Assembly (NCBI RefSeq): GCF_034314105.1
Contig: NZ_JAVIWJ010000001.1
Location: 3,646,501-3,710,500, forward strand
Direction: 5' to 3'
DNA length: 64,000 nt
DNA from: Pseudomonas sp. AB6
Lineage (GTDB): Bacteria > Pseudomonadota > Gammaproteobacteria > Pseudomonadales > Pseudomonadaceae
The notes beneath the pieces were generated by a model. That model saw nothing but the letters and a program-made list of their open reading frames with translations. It had not been told where the DNA came from and did not search any database. This document shows, one piece after another, positions 49,785 through 59,200 of the stretch; position 1 is the first letter of the stretch; the number at the start of each line of letters is the position of its first letter. Position numbers and translations under genes: made by a program.

Positions 49785-50666
49785 TTACTGCGCGACACGC
49801 GAAGTCGGAGACACAGGTTTAATCCCGGTTTTGGCCAATTCCAGTAATTTCCCGCGCCATGCCGCTTTAGCAGGCAAGGCCAGAAAAAACGGGTTCAGCA
49901 TCGATTCACGCGGCGGATAGCTGAACGCCTCGCCGGACAATTCCAGCACTTCGCCGCCCGCGCCTTCCAGCACACCTTGTGCAGCGGCAGTGTCCCATTG
50001 CGAGGTGGGCGCCAGTCTGGGGTAACAATCGGCAGCGCCTTCGGCCAACAGGCAAAACTTCAAAGAGCTGCCAATATTCGTCAGTTGCAACTCGCCCAAA
50101 CTTTCCGACAAACCGGCCAACAAACGCTCCTGCTCCGGGCTGGTGTGGCGGCGGCTCGCGACCACGGTGAACGCTTCGTCTGCTTGTAGTACGTCACGCA
50201 CCTTGATCGGCATCAGATGGTCTTCATCATCGCTGCGCCATGCACCCAATCCCGCACCGCCGAAATAGCAACGGTTGTTGGTAGGCATCGATACCACGCC
50301 AAACACCACGCGGCCACGCTCAATCAAGGCAATATTGACCGTGAACTCTTCGCTGCCAGAAATGAATTCCTTAGTCCCATCCAATGGGTCGACCAGCCAC
50401 CAACGCTCCCAGGTAGCGCGCTCGCTCAAAGGGATCGCGGCGTCTTCTTCAGATAACACGTGGATGTCCGGCGCCAACGCACGTAAACCTGCAACCAACA
50501 AATGATGAGCGGCCAAATCGGCTGCGGTCACTGGCGACTCATCGGCCTTGGTGATGATCGCAACGTCAGTTCGCCAGTGTGGCAGGATGACTTCACCGGC
50601 ACGTCGCGCCATGTCGATAACAGGCGCCAGCAAAGGGTGTGGCAAATTGGAAAATAGACCAATCAC
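49785..50666 (-). CDS. cysQ: 3'(2'),5'-bisphosphate nucleotidase CysQ
   Basis: A 293-residue inositol-monophosphatase-fold enzyme that removes 3'-phosphoadenosine 5'-phosphate from sulfate assimilation. Metal sites in LSEEDAAIPL and VDPLDGTKEF, and the late WDTAAAQGVLEGAGG. It overlaps nudE by 4 bases, a conserved pair. Confidence 0.94.
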   Translation of the reverse strand: MIGLFSNLPHPLLAPVIDMARRAGEVILPHWRTDVAIITKADESPVTAADLAAHHLLVAGLRALAPDIHVLSEEDAAIPLSERATWERWWLVDPLDGTKEFISGSEEFTVNIALIERGRVVFGVVSMPTNNRCYFGGAGLGAWRSDDEDHLMPIKVRDVLQADEAFTVVASRRHTSPEQERLLAGLSESLGELQLTNIGSSLKFCLLAEGAADCYPRLAPTSQWDTAAAQGVLEGAGGEVLELSGEAFSYPPRESMLNPFFLALPAKAAWRGKLLELAKTGIKPVSPTSRVAQ

Positions 50667-51229
50667 GGCTGAAAATCCCCGCGCTGGGTCAACAAGTCCC
50701 GCACCAGGTACAACGCCGCCAAGGCGCGTCCTTCACTAAATTGAGGGTGTTGGATCAAGCTAGACAATTCTCGCAAGTTGACTCGATCAACCCGCATCGG
50801 CTCGGGTTCATCTCCTGGCAAGGTTTCTTCATACAGATCAGTGGCCAGCACCACTTGAATTTTCTGACTCATATAACCGGGGGATAACGAAAGCTCGGTC
50901 AAGTGCTCAAGCTGACGGGCTCCATAGCCCGCCTCTTCCTTTAGCTCACGATTGGCCGCCGCCAGAACGTCTTCGCCTGGCTCAATCAACCCCTTAGGCA
51001 GCGATAACTCGTACTCGTCCGTCCCGCCGCAATATTCTTCGATCAACACCGCGTGGTCAGCGTCGAGCATTGCCACAATCATTACGGCGCCATACCCCGT
51101 ACCCCGGCTGACAAGACGTTCGTATGTGCGTTCGACCCCATTGGAGAAGCGCAACTGCAGCTCCTCGACGCGGAACAGACGGCTACTGGCGACGATTTCG
51201 CGGGCGAGTACGGTGGGTTTCTGACGCAT
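50663..51229 (-). CDS. nudE: ADP compounds hydrolase NudE
   Basis: A 188-residue Nudix hydrolase for ADP-ribose, Ap3A and NADH. The Nudix box GLIEPGEDVLAAANRELKEE is intact, followed by AGYGARQ. N-terminus MRQKPTVLAREIVASSRLF. First gene of nudE-cysQ and divergent from yrfG. Confidence 0.95.
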   Translation of the reverse strand: MRQKPTVLAREIVASSRLFRVEELQLRFSNGVERTYERLVSRGTGYGAVMIVAMLDADHAVLIEEYCGGTDEYELSLPKGLIEPGEDVLAAANRELKEEAGYGARQLEHLTELSLSPGYMSQKIQVVLATDLYEETLPGDEPEPMRVDRVNLRELSSLIQHPQFSEGRALAALYLVRDLLTQRGDFQP

Positions 51230-51328
51230 GACGGGCTCCTTGGCGTTGACGAGGTACTATACCGTGGCTTTTCCGATTGTCTGTGTCGGAAATGACTATG
51301 CTATTTATTCACCGGCCGAGAATCCTAA

Positions 51329-51991
51329 ATGCCCTCTTTACCCTGGCTCGACATTGATACCGTTCTGCTTGATATGGACGGCACCTTGCTGGACTTGCAT
51401 TACGACAATCACTTTTGGATGGAGCACCTTCCACAGCGCTACGCCGACCTGCATGGGGTCAGCCGAGCCATGGCTGAATTGGAAATAAAACCGCTGTTCG
51501 AGCAGAACGCCGGCACGCTCAATTGGTACTGCCTGGACTTCTGGAGCGCCGAGTTAAAGCTGTCGCTGCGAGACCTGAAGCTGGAAACCGCCGACTTGAT
51601 ATCCCTTCGCCCTGACGCCGAAACGTTTCTGGCCGCGATCAAAACGGCGGGCAAACGCGTGATCATGATCACCAATGCCCACCGCGACTCGCTGTCGCTG
51701 AAGATGGAGCGCGTACAACTGGCGCCCTACTTTGAACGCATGATCAGCTCCCACGATTATGGTTTCCCCAAAGAGAACCCGCAGTTCTGGGCCGCGCTAG
51801 ACGCCGACATTGACTTCCAGCCAAGTCGCAGCCTATTTATCGACGACACCCTGCCGATTCTGCGCAGTGCCAAACGATTCGGCATCGCTCATTTGCTAGC
51901 TGTGAGCGAGCCTGACAGCCATAAAGGCCCGAAGGACACTGAAGAATTCGCTGCCGTCGGAGATTACCGGGAGCTGATTGCCGGGCTTTGA
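51329..51991 (+). CDS. yrfG: HAD-type nucleotidase (GMP/IMP nucleotidase YrfG)
   Basis: A 220-residue haloacid-dehalogenase phosphatase. Motif I DMDGTLLDLHYDNHFW, motif II in MITNAHRDSL, motif III lysine in FPKENPQFW and motif IV FIDDTLPIL. The divergent placement next to nudE is conserved in gammaproteobacteria and supports the assignment. Confidence 0.92.
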   Translation: MPSLPWLDIDTVLLDMDGTLLDLHYDNHFWMEHLPQRYADLHGVSRAMAELEIKPLFEQNAGTLNWYCLDFWSAELKLSLRDLKLETADLISLRPDAETFLAAIKTAGKRVIMITNAHRDSLSLKMERVQLAPYFERMISSHDYGFPKENPQFWAALDADIDFQPSRSLFIDDTLPILRSAKRFGIAHLLAVSEPDSHKGPKDTEEFAAVGDYRELIAGL

Positions 51992-52097
51992 ACGATCATT
52001 TCATAGTGCGGGTCGGCCAGGGATTCCAATTGCCCATCACCCATCCGATAGCCAGAGCGAGTTAGAATCAGCCGCCTTGAAGCGCATCGGAGTGAAA

Positions 52098-52985
52098 ATG
52101 GACATCAAACAGCTTAAGTTCCTGATCGCTCTAGACGAGACTCGGCATTTCGGTCAGGCAGCGGCGCGGTGTCATATCACCCAGCCAACCCTATCGATGC
52201 GCCTGCGTAGCCTGGAAGAAGAGCTGAATTTACCGCTGGTCAATCGGGGTCAGCGCTTCGAAGGCTTCACTGCACCGGGTGAACGGGTGCTGGCGTGGGC
52301 CAGAACAGTGTTGGCCGCGTATGAAGGTTTACAGGCCGAAGCTGCCGCTTGCCGGGGTCACCTGGTTGGCACCCTGCGGCTTGGCGTGGTGCCGCTGTCG
52401 AGCTTTGATCCCATGGTGTTGATGCAGCGCTTACACAAACTGCATCCGAATTTGCGCTTTGAATTGTCGTCACTCAGTTCCGAGCAGATATTTGAGCAGT
52501 TGGCGAGCAATCAGCTGGACGTGGGCGTGTCTTATCTAGAGCGGCTGGACAGCGAGCGTTTTGATTCCCTGTCTTTGGCACAAACTCGCATGGGGTTGCT
52601 GTACGACCAGCGTTACTTCAACTTTGGCGATGAACCGCTTAGCTGGGAAAGCTTAATCGAACTGCCGCTGGGCCTGTTAACCAGCGGTATGCATTTTCGC
52701 AAGTCCATCGACCATAACTTCCACAGCCGGGGTTTGAACCCACTGCCTTTGCTGCAAACCGACGCCGTGCATCAACTTCTGCAAGCGGTGCATGGTGGTT
52801 TTTGTTGCGCGATCATGCCCCTTCAAGGCGGTCTGGAAACCCTGACCGAGCACTTGGCCCTCCAACCAATCGCCGATGCGCAAACCCTGACCCAATTGGG
52901 TTTGATCATGCGGCGTAGCGCACCCAGGTCTGCACTGGCAGAAGCATGTTTCGCCATCTACCAAACAATCATCGACAAGCCTTGA
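52098..52985 (+). CDS. LysR-family transcriptional regulator
   Basis: A 295-residue regulator; the start at 52098 (MDIKQLKFLIAL) has GGAG six bases upstream, while the longer frame overlaps yrfG. N-terminal winged helix with HFGQAAARCHITQPTLSMRL; C-terminal ligand domain (LRLGVVPLSSFDPM). It precedes fdhD and the YdeP-type gene in the same direction and may control them. The inducer is unknown. Confidence 0.9.
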   Translation: MDIKQLKFLIALDETRHFGQAAARCHITQPTLSMRLRSLEEELNLPLVNRGQRFEGFTAPGERVLAWARTVLAAYEGLQAEAAACRGHLVGTLRLGVVPLSSFDPMVLMQRLHKLHPNLRFELSSLSSEQIFEQLASNQLDVGVSYLERLDSERFDSLSLAQTRMGLLYDQRYFNFGDEPLSWESLIELPLGLLTSGMHFRKSIDHNFHSRGLNPLPLLQTDAVHQLLQAVHGGFCCAIMPLQGGLETLTEHLALQPIADAQTLTQLGLIMRRSAPRSALAEACFAIYQTIIDKP

Positions 52986-53079
52986 TCGACGACATCTATC
53001 AAGGCATCGGAACTAGCGATTAGACGGAGTTCGACAGCAGGCTTACGCTAGGGGCTGAATAATCTGCCGGTACTTCCCT

Positions 53080-53919
53080 ATGCATTCCAAGCGCACGGTT
53101 AGCACGGCGCCCGCTTTGCAATTGCCCGCGCCTGCTGCCAGCCACTCCTACAGCTACTCGACCCTTGAGCGCGAAGATTTAACGCGCGCCGACTTAGCCG
53201 AAGAAGTCGCGCTGGCCATTGCTTATAACGGCATCAGCCAAGCAGTGATGCTAGTTACGCCCACCGATCTCGAAGACTTCATCGTAGGTTTTAGTCTAGG
53301 CAGCGGCATCATTGCCTCGCCTGACGAAATCTATGACTTGAAGCTCAGCGGCTCAGGCTCCGCGCAGCACGCGCACGTGGAAATTGCCAGCCGTGCATTT
53401 TGGAACCTCAAGCAACAGCGACGCCAACTTGCCGGTACCAGCGGCTGTGGACTGTGCGGCGTGGAAGCAGTGGAACAAGCCCTGCCAGAGCTCAACGTTT
53501 TACCCGGCGCGCCGCTGCCTCCGGCGATCTGGCTAGATGGACTGCGCCAACGAATCGGCGCATTTCAGCCGTTGGGCCAACATTGCGGCGCGGTCCATGC
53601 CGCTTTATTCATGGACAGCAAAGGCGAATTGTTACTGGGCCGCGAAGACATTGGCCGACATAACGCCCTCGACAAATTGATCGGTGCATTAATCCGCCAG
53701 AACATTTCCATGAGTGGCGGGCTCGCCATTGTCACCAGCCGGTGCAGCCTGGAGTTGATCCAGAAAGTGCTGCGCGCCGGTATCCAGACACTGGTCAGCC
53801 TGTCCTCGCCCACCGGCCTAGCTCTGCAATGGGCGCGTAGGCACAACCTAAATTTAATTCACTTGCCGCAGCACAGTGCGCCACGTGTTTATAGCCCTGC
53901 TGTGGAGAATCAAGCGTGA
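53080..53919 (+). CDS. fdhD: Formate dehydrogenase sulfurtransferase FdhD
   Basis: A 279-residue protein that passes sulfur from IscS to the molybdenum cofactor of formate dehydrogenases. The CxxC loop is TSGCGLCGVEAVEQ (about residue 123), and the fold motifs EDIGRHNALDKLIG and VTSRCSLELIQK are present. It overlaps the molybdoenzyme gene by GTGA, so it probably serves that enzyme. Confidence 0.94.
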   Translation: MHSKRTVSTAPALQLPAPAASHSYSYSTLEREDLTRADLAEEVALAIAYNGISQAVMLVTPTDLEDFIVGFSLGSGIIASPDEIYDLKLSGSGSAQHAHVEIASRAFWNLKQQRRQLAGTSGCGLCGVEAVEQALPELNVLPGAPLPPAIWLDGLRQRIGAFQPLGQHCGAVHAALFMDSKGELLLGREDIGRHNALDKLIGALIRQNISMSGGLAIVTSRCSLELIQKVLRAGIQTLVSLSSPTGLALQWARRHNLNLIHLPQHSAPRVYSPAVENQA

Positions 53920-56252
53920 GCACTCATCACCAAGCCGACAAAGTTCCGGTCAAGCGCTACAAACCGTACAAAGGACCGGCCGGTGGTTGGGGAGCGCTCA
54001 TGAGCGTGACGCAAGCGTGGCTGACCAGCGATAACGCGTTGAAAAACCTCCGCATGATGCTTAAGACCAATCAGAACGGCGGGTTCGATTGCCCGGGCTG
54101 CGCGTGGGGTGATTCGCCAGAAAGCGGCATGGTCAAATTCTGCGAAAACGGTGCCAAAGCGGTCAACTGGGAAGCCACCAAGCGCCGGGTCGATGCTTCA
54201 TTTTTCTCGCGTTACAGCGTCAGTGCGTTGCGCGAACAAAGTGATTATTGGCTTGAATACCAAGGTCGTTTAACCGAGCCCATGAGCTACGACGCCGAGA
54301 CCGATCGCTATAAACCGATCAGTTGGGAAAATGCGTTTGCCTTGATCAGCCACCACCTGCGCAATCTTCCTAGTCCAGATATGGCCGAGTTTTATACCTC
54401 CGGCCGGGCCAGCAACGAAGCAGCTTATTTGTATCAGCTGTTCGTGCGCTCATACGGCACCAACAATTTTCCTGACTGCTCGAACATGTGCCACGAAGCC
54501 AGTGGCGTTGCGCTGGCGCAGAGCGTGGGCGTTGGCAAAGGTACCGTTACCTTTGCTGACTTCGAACACGCCGATGCAATTTTCGTCCTCGGCCAAAATC
54601 CGGGTACGAACCACCCGCGCATGCTCGAACCGCTGCGTGAAGCCGTGACCCGTGGCGCGCAAGTAGTGTGCATCAACCCGCTGAAAGAGCGTGGCCTGGA
54701 ACGTTTCCAGCATCCACAGCATCCCCTGGAAATGCTCAGCAACGGTTCTGAACCGACCAGTACCGCATACTTTCGTCCGGCATTGGGTGGCGACATGGCT
54801 CTGCTGCGGGGCATGGCCAAGTACTTGCTGCAATGGGAGCGCGAATCTCAAGCGGCTAACGCTCCTGCGGTCTTCGACCATGATTTTTTAAACGAGCACA
54901 CTGATGGAGTGCTCGATTATTTAGCCGCTATCGATGACACATCTTGGGAAGAGATCTATCAGCAGTCGGGCTTGTCGTTAACCGATATTGAAACGGCTGC
55001 GCGGATGTACGCAAAAGGTACAAAAGTCATCATGTGTTGGGCGATGGGCATCACTCAGCACCGCCACTCAGTGCCGACCATCCAGGAAATCGCCAACCTG
55101 ATGCTGTTGCGCGGCAACATCGGAAAACCGGGCGCCGGGTTGTGCCCGGTGCGTGGTCACAGCAACGTGCAAGGCGACCGGACCATGGGCATCAACGAGC
55201 GTCCGCCGACGCTGTTCCTTGATGCACTGGAAAAACGCTTCCAGTTCAAAGTGCCGCGTACCAATGGTCACAACGTGGTTGAAGCCATTCACGCGATGCT
55301 TGATGGGCACTCCAAGGTATTTATCGGCCTAGGCGGTAACTTCGCTCAAGCCACCCCGGACAGTTCGCGTACCGTCAAAGCGCTGAGCAATTGCGACCTA
55401 ACGGTGCAAATCAGCACCAAGCTTAACCGCAGCCACCTGACTCACGGTAAACAGGCGTTGATCTTGCCGTGCTACGGCCGTACCGACATCGATGTTCAGG
55501 CCGACGGTCCGCAAGCCGTAACTGTCGAAGATTCGTTTAGCATGGTCCATGCGTCCAATGGCCAACTGCAACCTCTCTCCAAGCAGATGCGCTCGGAGCC
55601 GGCGATCATTGCCGGGATTGCAGCGGCAACGTTGGGCTCCGCTCCAGTGGATTGGTTGTGGCTAACCGCCGACTACAGCCGAATTCGTGACCTGATAGCC
55701 GACACGATTCCCGGCTTCAAAGATTTCAACGAGCGCATTAAAAATCCTGGTGGCTTCTACTTGGGCAACGCGGCGAGCGAGCGTCGCTGGAACACCACAA
55801 CAGCAAGAGCTAACTTCAAGCCCAATGTCCTGCCTTTGGACCTTGTGCATGAAAATGTTCGCGCAACGGGTCAGATCCCGGACCTGATTATGCAGTCCAT
55901 GCGTTCGCACGATCAGTACAACACCACCATTTATGGCTTGGACGATCGTTATCGCGGGGTAAAGGGTCAGCGTGACGTCTTGTTCGCCAACGAAGCTGAC
56001 ATCATCCGCCTAGGCTTTAAACCGGGGCAGAAAGCCGACCTGATTTCGATCTGGAACGACGGCCTGGAGCGTCGTGTCAAAGGCTTTACCCTGTTAGCAT
56101 TCGACATCCCAGCCGGACAAGCTGCCGCTTACTATCCAGAAGTAAATCCCCTGGTCCCTCTGGAAAGTATCGGTCTTGGCAGTAGCACGCCCACGTCAAA
56201 ATTCGTCGCCATTCGCCTGGAAGCAGCAAGCGCCAGCGTCCGAATTTTGTAA
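53916..56252 (+). CDS. FdhF/YdeP-family molybdopterin oxidoreductase
   Basis: A 778-residue enzyme with a GTG start. Near the N-terminus CPGCAWGDSPESGMVKFCENG supplies a likely Fe-S cluster; FYTSGRASNEAAYLYQLF, CHEASGVALAQSVG (with the possible Mo-ligand Cys) and FVLGQNPGTNHPRML are molybdopterin-domain segments; a C-terminal beta-barrel domain follows. No signal peptide, so cytoplasmic. YdeP is linked to acid resistance in E. coli but its substrate is not settled; coupling with fdhD suggests formate-type chemistry. Confidence 0.9.
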   Translation: MSTHHQADKVPVKRYKPYKGPAGGWGALMSVTQAWLTSDNALKNLRMMLKTNQNGGFDCPGCAWGDSPESGMVKFCENGAKAVNWEATKRRVDASFFSRYSVSALREQSDYWLEYQGRLTEPMSYDAETDRYKPISWENAFALISHHLRNLPSPDMAEFYTSGRASNEAAYLYQLFVRSYGTNNFPDCSNMCHEASGVALAQSVGVGKGTVTFADFEHADAIFVLGQNPGTNHPRMLEPLREAVTRGAQVVCINPLKERGLERFQHPQHPLEMLSNGSEPTSTAYFRPALGGDMALLRGMAKYLLQWERESQAANAPAVFDHDFLNEHTDGVLDYLAAIDDTSWEEIYQQSGLSLTDIETAARMYAKGTKVIMCWAMGITQHRHSVPTIQEIANLMLLRGNIGKPGAGLCPVRGHSNVQGDRTMGINERPPTLFLDALEKRFQFKVPRTNGHNVVEAIHAMLDGHSKVFIGLGGNFAQATPDSSRTVKALSNCDLTVQISTKLNRSHLTHGKQALILPCYGRTDIDVQADGPQAVTVEDSFSMVHASNGQLQPLSKQMRSEPAIIAGIAAATLGSAPVDWLWLTADYSRIRDLIADTIPGFKDFNERIKNPGGFYLGNAASERRWNTTTARANFKPNVLPLDLVHENVRATGQIPDLIMQSMRSHDQYNTTIYGLDDRYRGVKGQRDVLFANEADIIRLGFKPGQKADLISIWNDGLERRVKGFTLLAFDIPAGQAAAYYPEVNPLVPLESIGLGSSTPTSKFVAIRLEAASASVRIL

Positions 56253-56266
56253 CCGTTGCGATGTAT

Positions 56267-56296
56267 TAGTGGGAGCGAATAAATTCGCTCCCACTA
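56267..56296. terminator. Hairpin after the YdeP-type gene
   Basis: Perfect 14-base arms TAGTGGGAGCGAAT and ATTCGCTCCCACTA with a 2-base loop, 15 bases past the stop and before the convergent thioesterase gene. The sequence is REP-like and lacks a T-run, so termination is only probable. Confidence 0.6.
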
Positions 56297-56317
56297 GGAT
56301 GGAACTGCGTCTTCTCG

Positions 56318-56749
56318 TTAATGGGCTAATTGATCCAACGCCTCGCGCAACTTATCCGGAATTGGCGCCGGTCGATTCGACGCCCGGTCCACGAATACGT
56401 GTACAAAACGCCCTGCCGCGCAGGCCTCGTCTTCCCCGGCCTTGAACACCGCTAATTCGTATTGAACCGAGCTCTTACCCAGCTTGCCCACGCGAAGGCC
56501 TACGTCTATCAGGTCCGGGAAAGCTATAGATGCGAAATAATCGCACGACGAACTGACCACAAATCCCACTACGTCACCGTCATGAATACTTAGGCCGCCG
56601 CGCTCGATCAAATAGGTGTTCACTGCCGTGTCGAAATAGCTGTAATAGGTCACGTTATTCACATGACCGTAGATATCGTTGTCGTGCCAGCGGGTGGAAA
56701 TCGGCTGGAAGTAGCGATAATCAGCGCGTTGCGGGTTTTGCTCGGACAT
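56318..56749 (-). CDS. Acyl-CoA thioesterase, 4HBT/YbgC family
   Basis: A 143-residue hot-dog thioesterase starting at the ATG at 56749; a TTG at 56788 is in frame but would overlap recQ. The catalytic motif RWHDNDIYGHVNNVTYYSYF is intact. Substrate acyl chain unknown. Follows recQ closely. Confidence 0.88.
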   Translation of the reverse strand: MSEQNPQRADYRYFQPISTRWHDNDIYGHVNNVTYYSYFDTAVNTYLIERGGLSIHDGDVVGFVVSSSCDYFASIAFPDLIDVGLRVGKLGKSSVQYELAVFKAGEDEACAAGRFVHVFVDRASNRPAPIPDKLREALDQLAH

Positions 56750-56780
56750 AAGCAGACTCTGGTGATGGAAAGATGCAGTC

Positions 56781-58715
56781 TTACTCAATCATTGCGTCAC
56801 GCGCCCAATCGCGTATCTGCGCGTAAGGGTAATTTTCCAGCGCCGCAAACCCTTTGATCCCTCGTGCTTTGAGTTTAGTAAAAAGCGGCACGCTGATACC
56901 ACACAGGAATCGGGCCAAACAGTCTGCACTGGGATCGTAGCCACTGTAATCCAAATGCCTGCGCAGAAATTCACCGCACAGGTCTTCGAAACTTTGCACA
57001 GCCAAGGCGGGCAACGCGGGCGGAGACGGTAGTTGGGCAATATGTCCATGACACACCGAACAATGACCGCACTGCTCGGGAGCCTGAAGGTCGCCGAAGT
57101 ACTCGGCGAGCCGGTAACTCAGGCACCGCTCGGTGGCGAACAGATCAAGCATGGCGTGGATCCGCGCAACTTCAGTGGCTTCATGCTGCTTGAAATAGTC
57201 ATGTAACTCATGGCCCAGCGCATCGGGGTCGAAATTCATATCAAGCAAGCTGTAGACCTCCGTCATCAACTTGCTTTCTAACTCGATCCAGCCTTTTTCC
57301 TGGAAGTAATCCAACGCGGTCACCACTCGGCCACGCTCGGCTTGGTGCTGCTGATACAACGCGTCAAAGTTAACCGTGGCCCAGGTTCGTGCCCGGCCTG
57401 AGGTCTCGATAATTGCTTCAACAAACTGACGTCGCTCGCCTTCAAAACGCTGTAATAGAAGGCTAGGTTCGATCAGAAACTTGAAGCGATATTCTGCAAA
57501 ATATGCAAAACGCGGAGCGATGATACCGCGCAACTCCAGCTGCACCAGCAAGGTCTTCAGCGGTAGTTGGCGAATATTGCTCTGATCGGCCAGTGGCCCC
57601 AACAGCAACTCCCACTGTCCGTCGTTGGTTGTATTCAGCAACTCATCGATGACATGCCGGATACCCAGGTACTCCGGCGTATCGCCGTAAACAAAATTTT
57701 CCAGGATATTCAAGCTGTCTCGGTTGGCCAGCACCAAACAGTCCGATGGACCGCCATCACGCCCTGCACGACCGATTTCCTGGCTGTAATTCTCGATAGA
57801 TTTCGGCAGGTCGAAATGGACCACGTTGCGGATATCACTCTTGTCGATCCCCATACCAAACGCGATGGTGGCGACGATGCAATTCAGTTGCCCGCCCATG
57901 AATTGCCGCTGAATAGACTCACGCTTATCGTGCGGCAAACCAGCATGGTAGGCACTGGCCGCCAAGCCGTTCTGACTCAAATGTGCAGCGATATGTTCAG
58001 CGGTTTTCTGCAACGTGACGTAGACGATGGTTGGCTGGCCCACCCGCGGTGCGAGCCATTGGACCAATCGACGCCGCTTATCTCGACCCATAACCGGCTC
58101 AACCAATAGATTGAGATTGGGGCGATAAAAGCCGGTCGTCACGACGTCTTCCGGAGCGATAGCGAATTTGGCCTGCATATCAGCGATAACATTCGGCGTT
58201 GCCGTAGCCGTCAGCAGCAACGCTTGCGGGATATTGAACTGACGCTGGTAATCGGGAAGCTTGAGGTAGTCCGGGCGAAAATTATGGCCCCACTCCGAAA
58301 TGCAGTGTGCTTCATCGATGACCAGCAACGAGATCGGCACCTGCTCAATGAAATGACGAAAGCGCTCGTTCTTCAAGCGCTCCACGGAAATCATTAGGAT
58401 CTTCAGTTCGCCAGAGCGGGCTCGCGCCATCACTTGCGCTGAATCGTCGCGGCTTTGTGCTGAATCGATGCTTGCTGCGGCGATACCGTGGCGCTGCAAA
58501 AACGCCAATTGGTCCTGAATCAACGCCAACAATGGCGAAACCACCAGAGTCAGGTGTGGCAGCATCAGCGCCGGCAGTTGATAGCACAACGATTTACCCG
58601 ACCCGGTCGGAAAAATCGCTGCCGCCGAACGCCCGGCTAACACCGCCGCGATTGCAGCCTCTTGCCCAGACCGAAAATGTGAATAACCAAACACGCGCTC
58701 GAGACGCTCATGCAT
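56781..58715 (-). CDS. recQ: RecQ-family ATP-dependent DNA helicase
   Basis: A 644-residue 3'-5' helicase from the ATG at 58715 (MHERLERVFGY), with GGAG nine bases upstream; starts at 58730 or 58763 are possible. Walker A IFPTGSGKSLCYQLP, DEAH box LLVIDEAHCISEWGHNFR, motif VI QEIGRAGRDG, and a C-terminal zinc site CGHCSVC near residue 560. There is no room for an HRDC domain after it, so it is a shorter form than E. coli RecQ in domain content. Confidence 0.93.
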   Translation of the reverse strand: MHERLERVFGYSHFRSGQEAAIAAVLAGRSAAAIFPTGSGKSLCYQLPALMLPHLTLVVSPLLALIQDQLAFLQRHGIAAASIDSAQSRDDSAQVMARARSGELKILMISVERLKNERFRHFIEQVPISLLVIDEAHCISEWGHNFRPDYLKLPDYQRQFNIPQALLLTATATPNVIADMQAKFAIAPEDVVTTGFYRPNLNLLVEPVMGRDKRRRLVQWLAPRVGQPTIVYVTLQKTAEHIAAHLSQNGLAASAYHAGLPHDKRESIQRQFMGGQLNCIVATIAFGMGIDKSDIRNVVHFDLPKSIENYSQEIGRAGRDGGPSDCLVLANRDSLNILENFVYGDTPEYLGIRHVIDELLNTTNDGQWELLLGPLADQSNIRQLPLKTLLVQLELRGIIAPRFAYFAEYRFKFLIEPSLLLQRFEGERRQFVEAIIETSGRARTWATVNFDALYQQHQAERGRVVTALDYFQEKGWIELESKLMTEVYSLLDMNFDPDALGHELHDYFKQHEATEVARIHAMLDLFATERCLSYRLAEYFGDLQAPEQCGHCSVCHGHIAQLPSPPALPALAVQSFEDLCGEFLRRHLDYSGYDPSADCLARFLCGISVPLFTKLKARGIKGFAALENYPYAQIRDWARDAMIE

Positions 58716-59200
58716 AAGCCGCCACTCCATCGATTGCCAAGTAAGCACCAGACCATAACCCAAAGCCAGTGATTGAATACAGAGGGTGAAAAGTCGGGCT
58801 CGCCTCAGGAGATTTCATCATGTTCTCTGATTGCGCTCTGCTGGCAAAACGCCGCAGCGAGGTTTACCCTTCCCGCCCGAGTTATAGACGCTACCCCCAT
58901 CAACCACAGAAACGGCTCCATTAACGGCGCGAATGCCGCAAAGGAGGAGCGCTTTTGCAGTGCCGCTAACGGGTTTAGTCCAAGGCGCTGAGTAGTTAAA
59001 CACCGATACATACACTAACAGTAGCGCAGCCTCTCAATAAGCATCGTGGGTACTGCGCCTAAAAGCCGTTAGATCCTACAGACTAAATAAAAAAAATCCC
59101 TTTGATATCTCATTAAAATATTCAGTAATACACCTCAACATTACACCGAACTAAATTTGTTTATTCTCGCCGTTCAATCCACATACAGCGAGACAACAAA
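58716..59200. other. Intergenic region between recQ and the lipase-like gene
   Basis: 485 bases. Short frames on both strands at 58773-59015 lack ribosome sites and family features. From about 59070 the DNA becomes AT-rich (runs such as AAATAAAAAAAATCCC), marking the edge of a compositionally different segment that includes the next gene. Confidence 0.5.

Noticed and set aside
58773..59011. Short overlapping frames on both strands after recQ
   Set aside because: No ribosome sites, no protein-like pattern; treated as intergenic.
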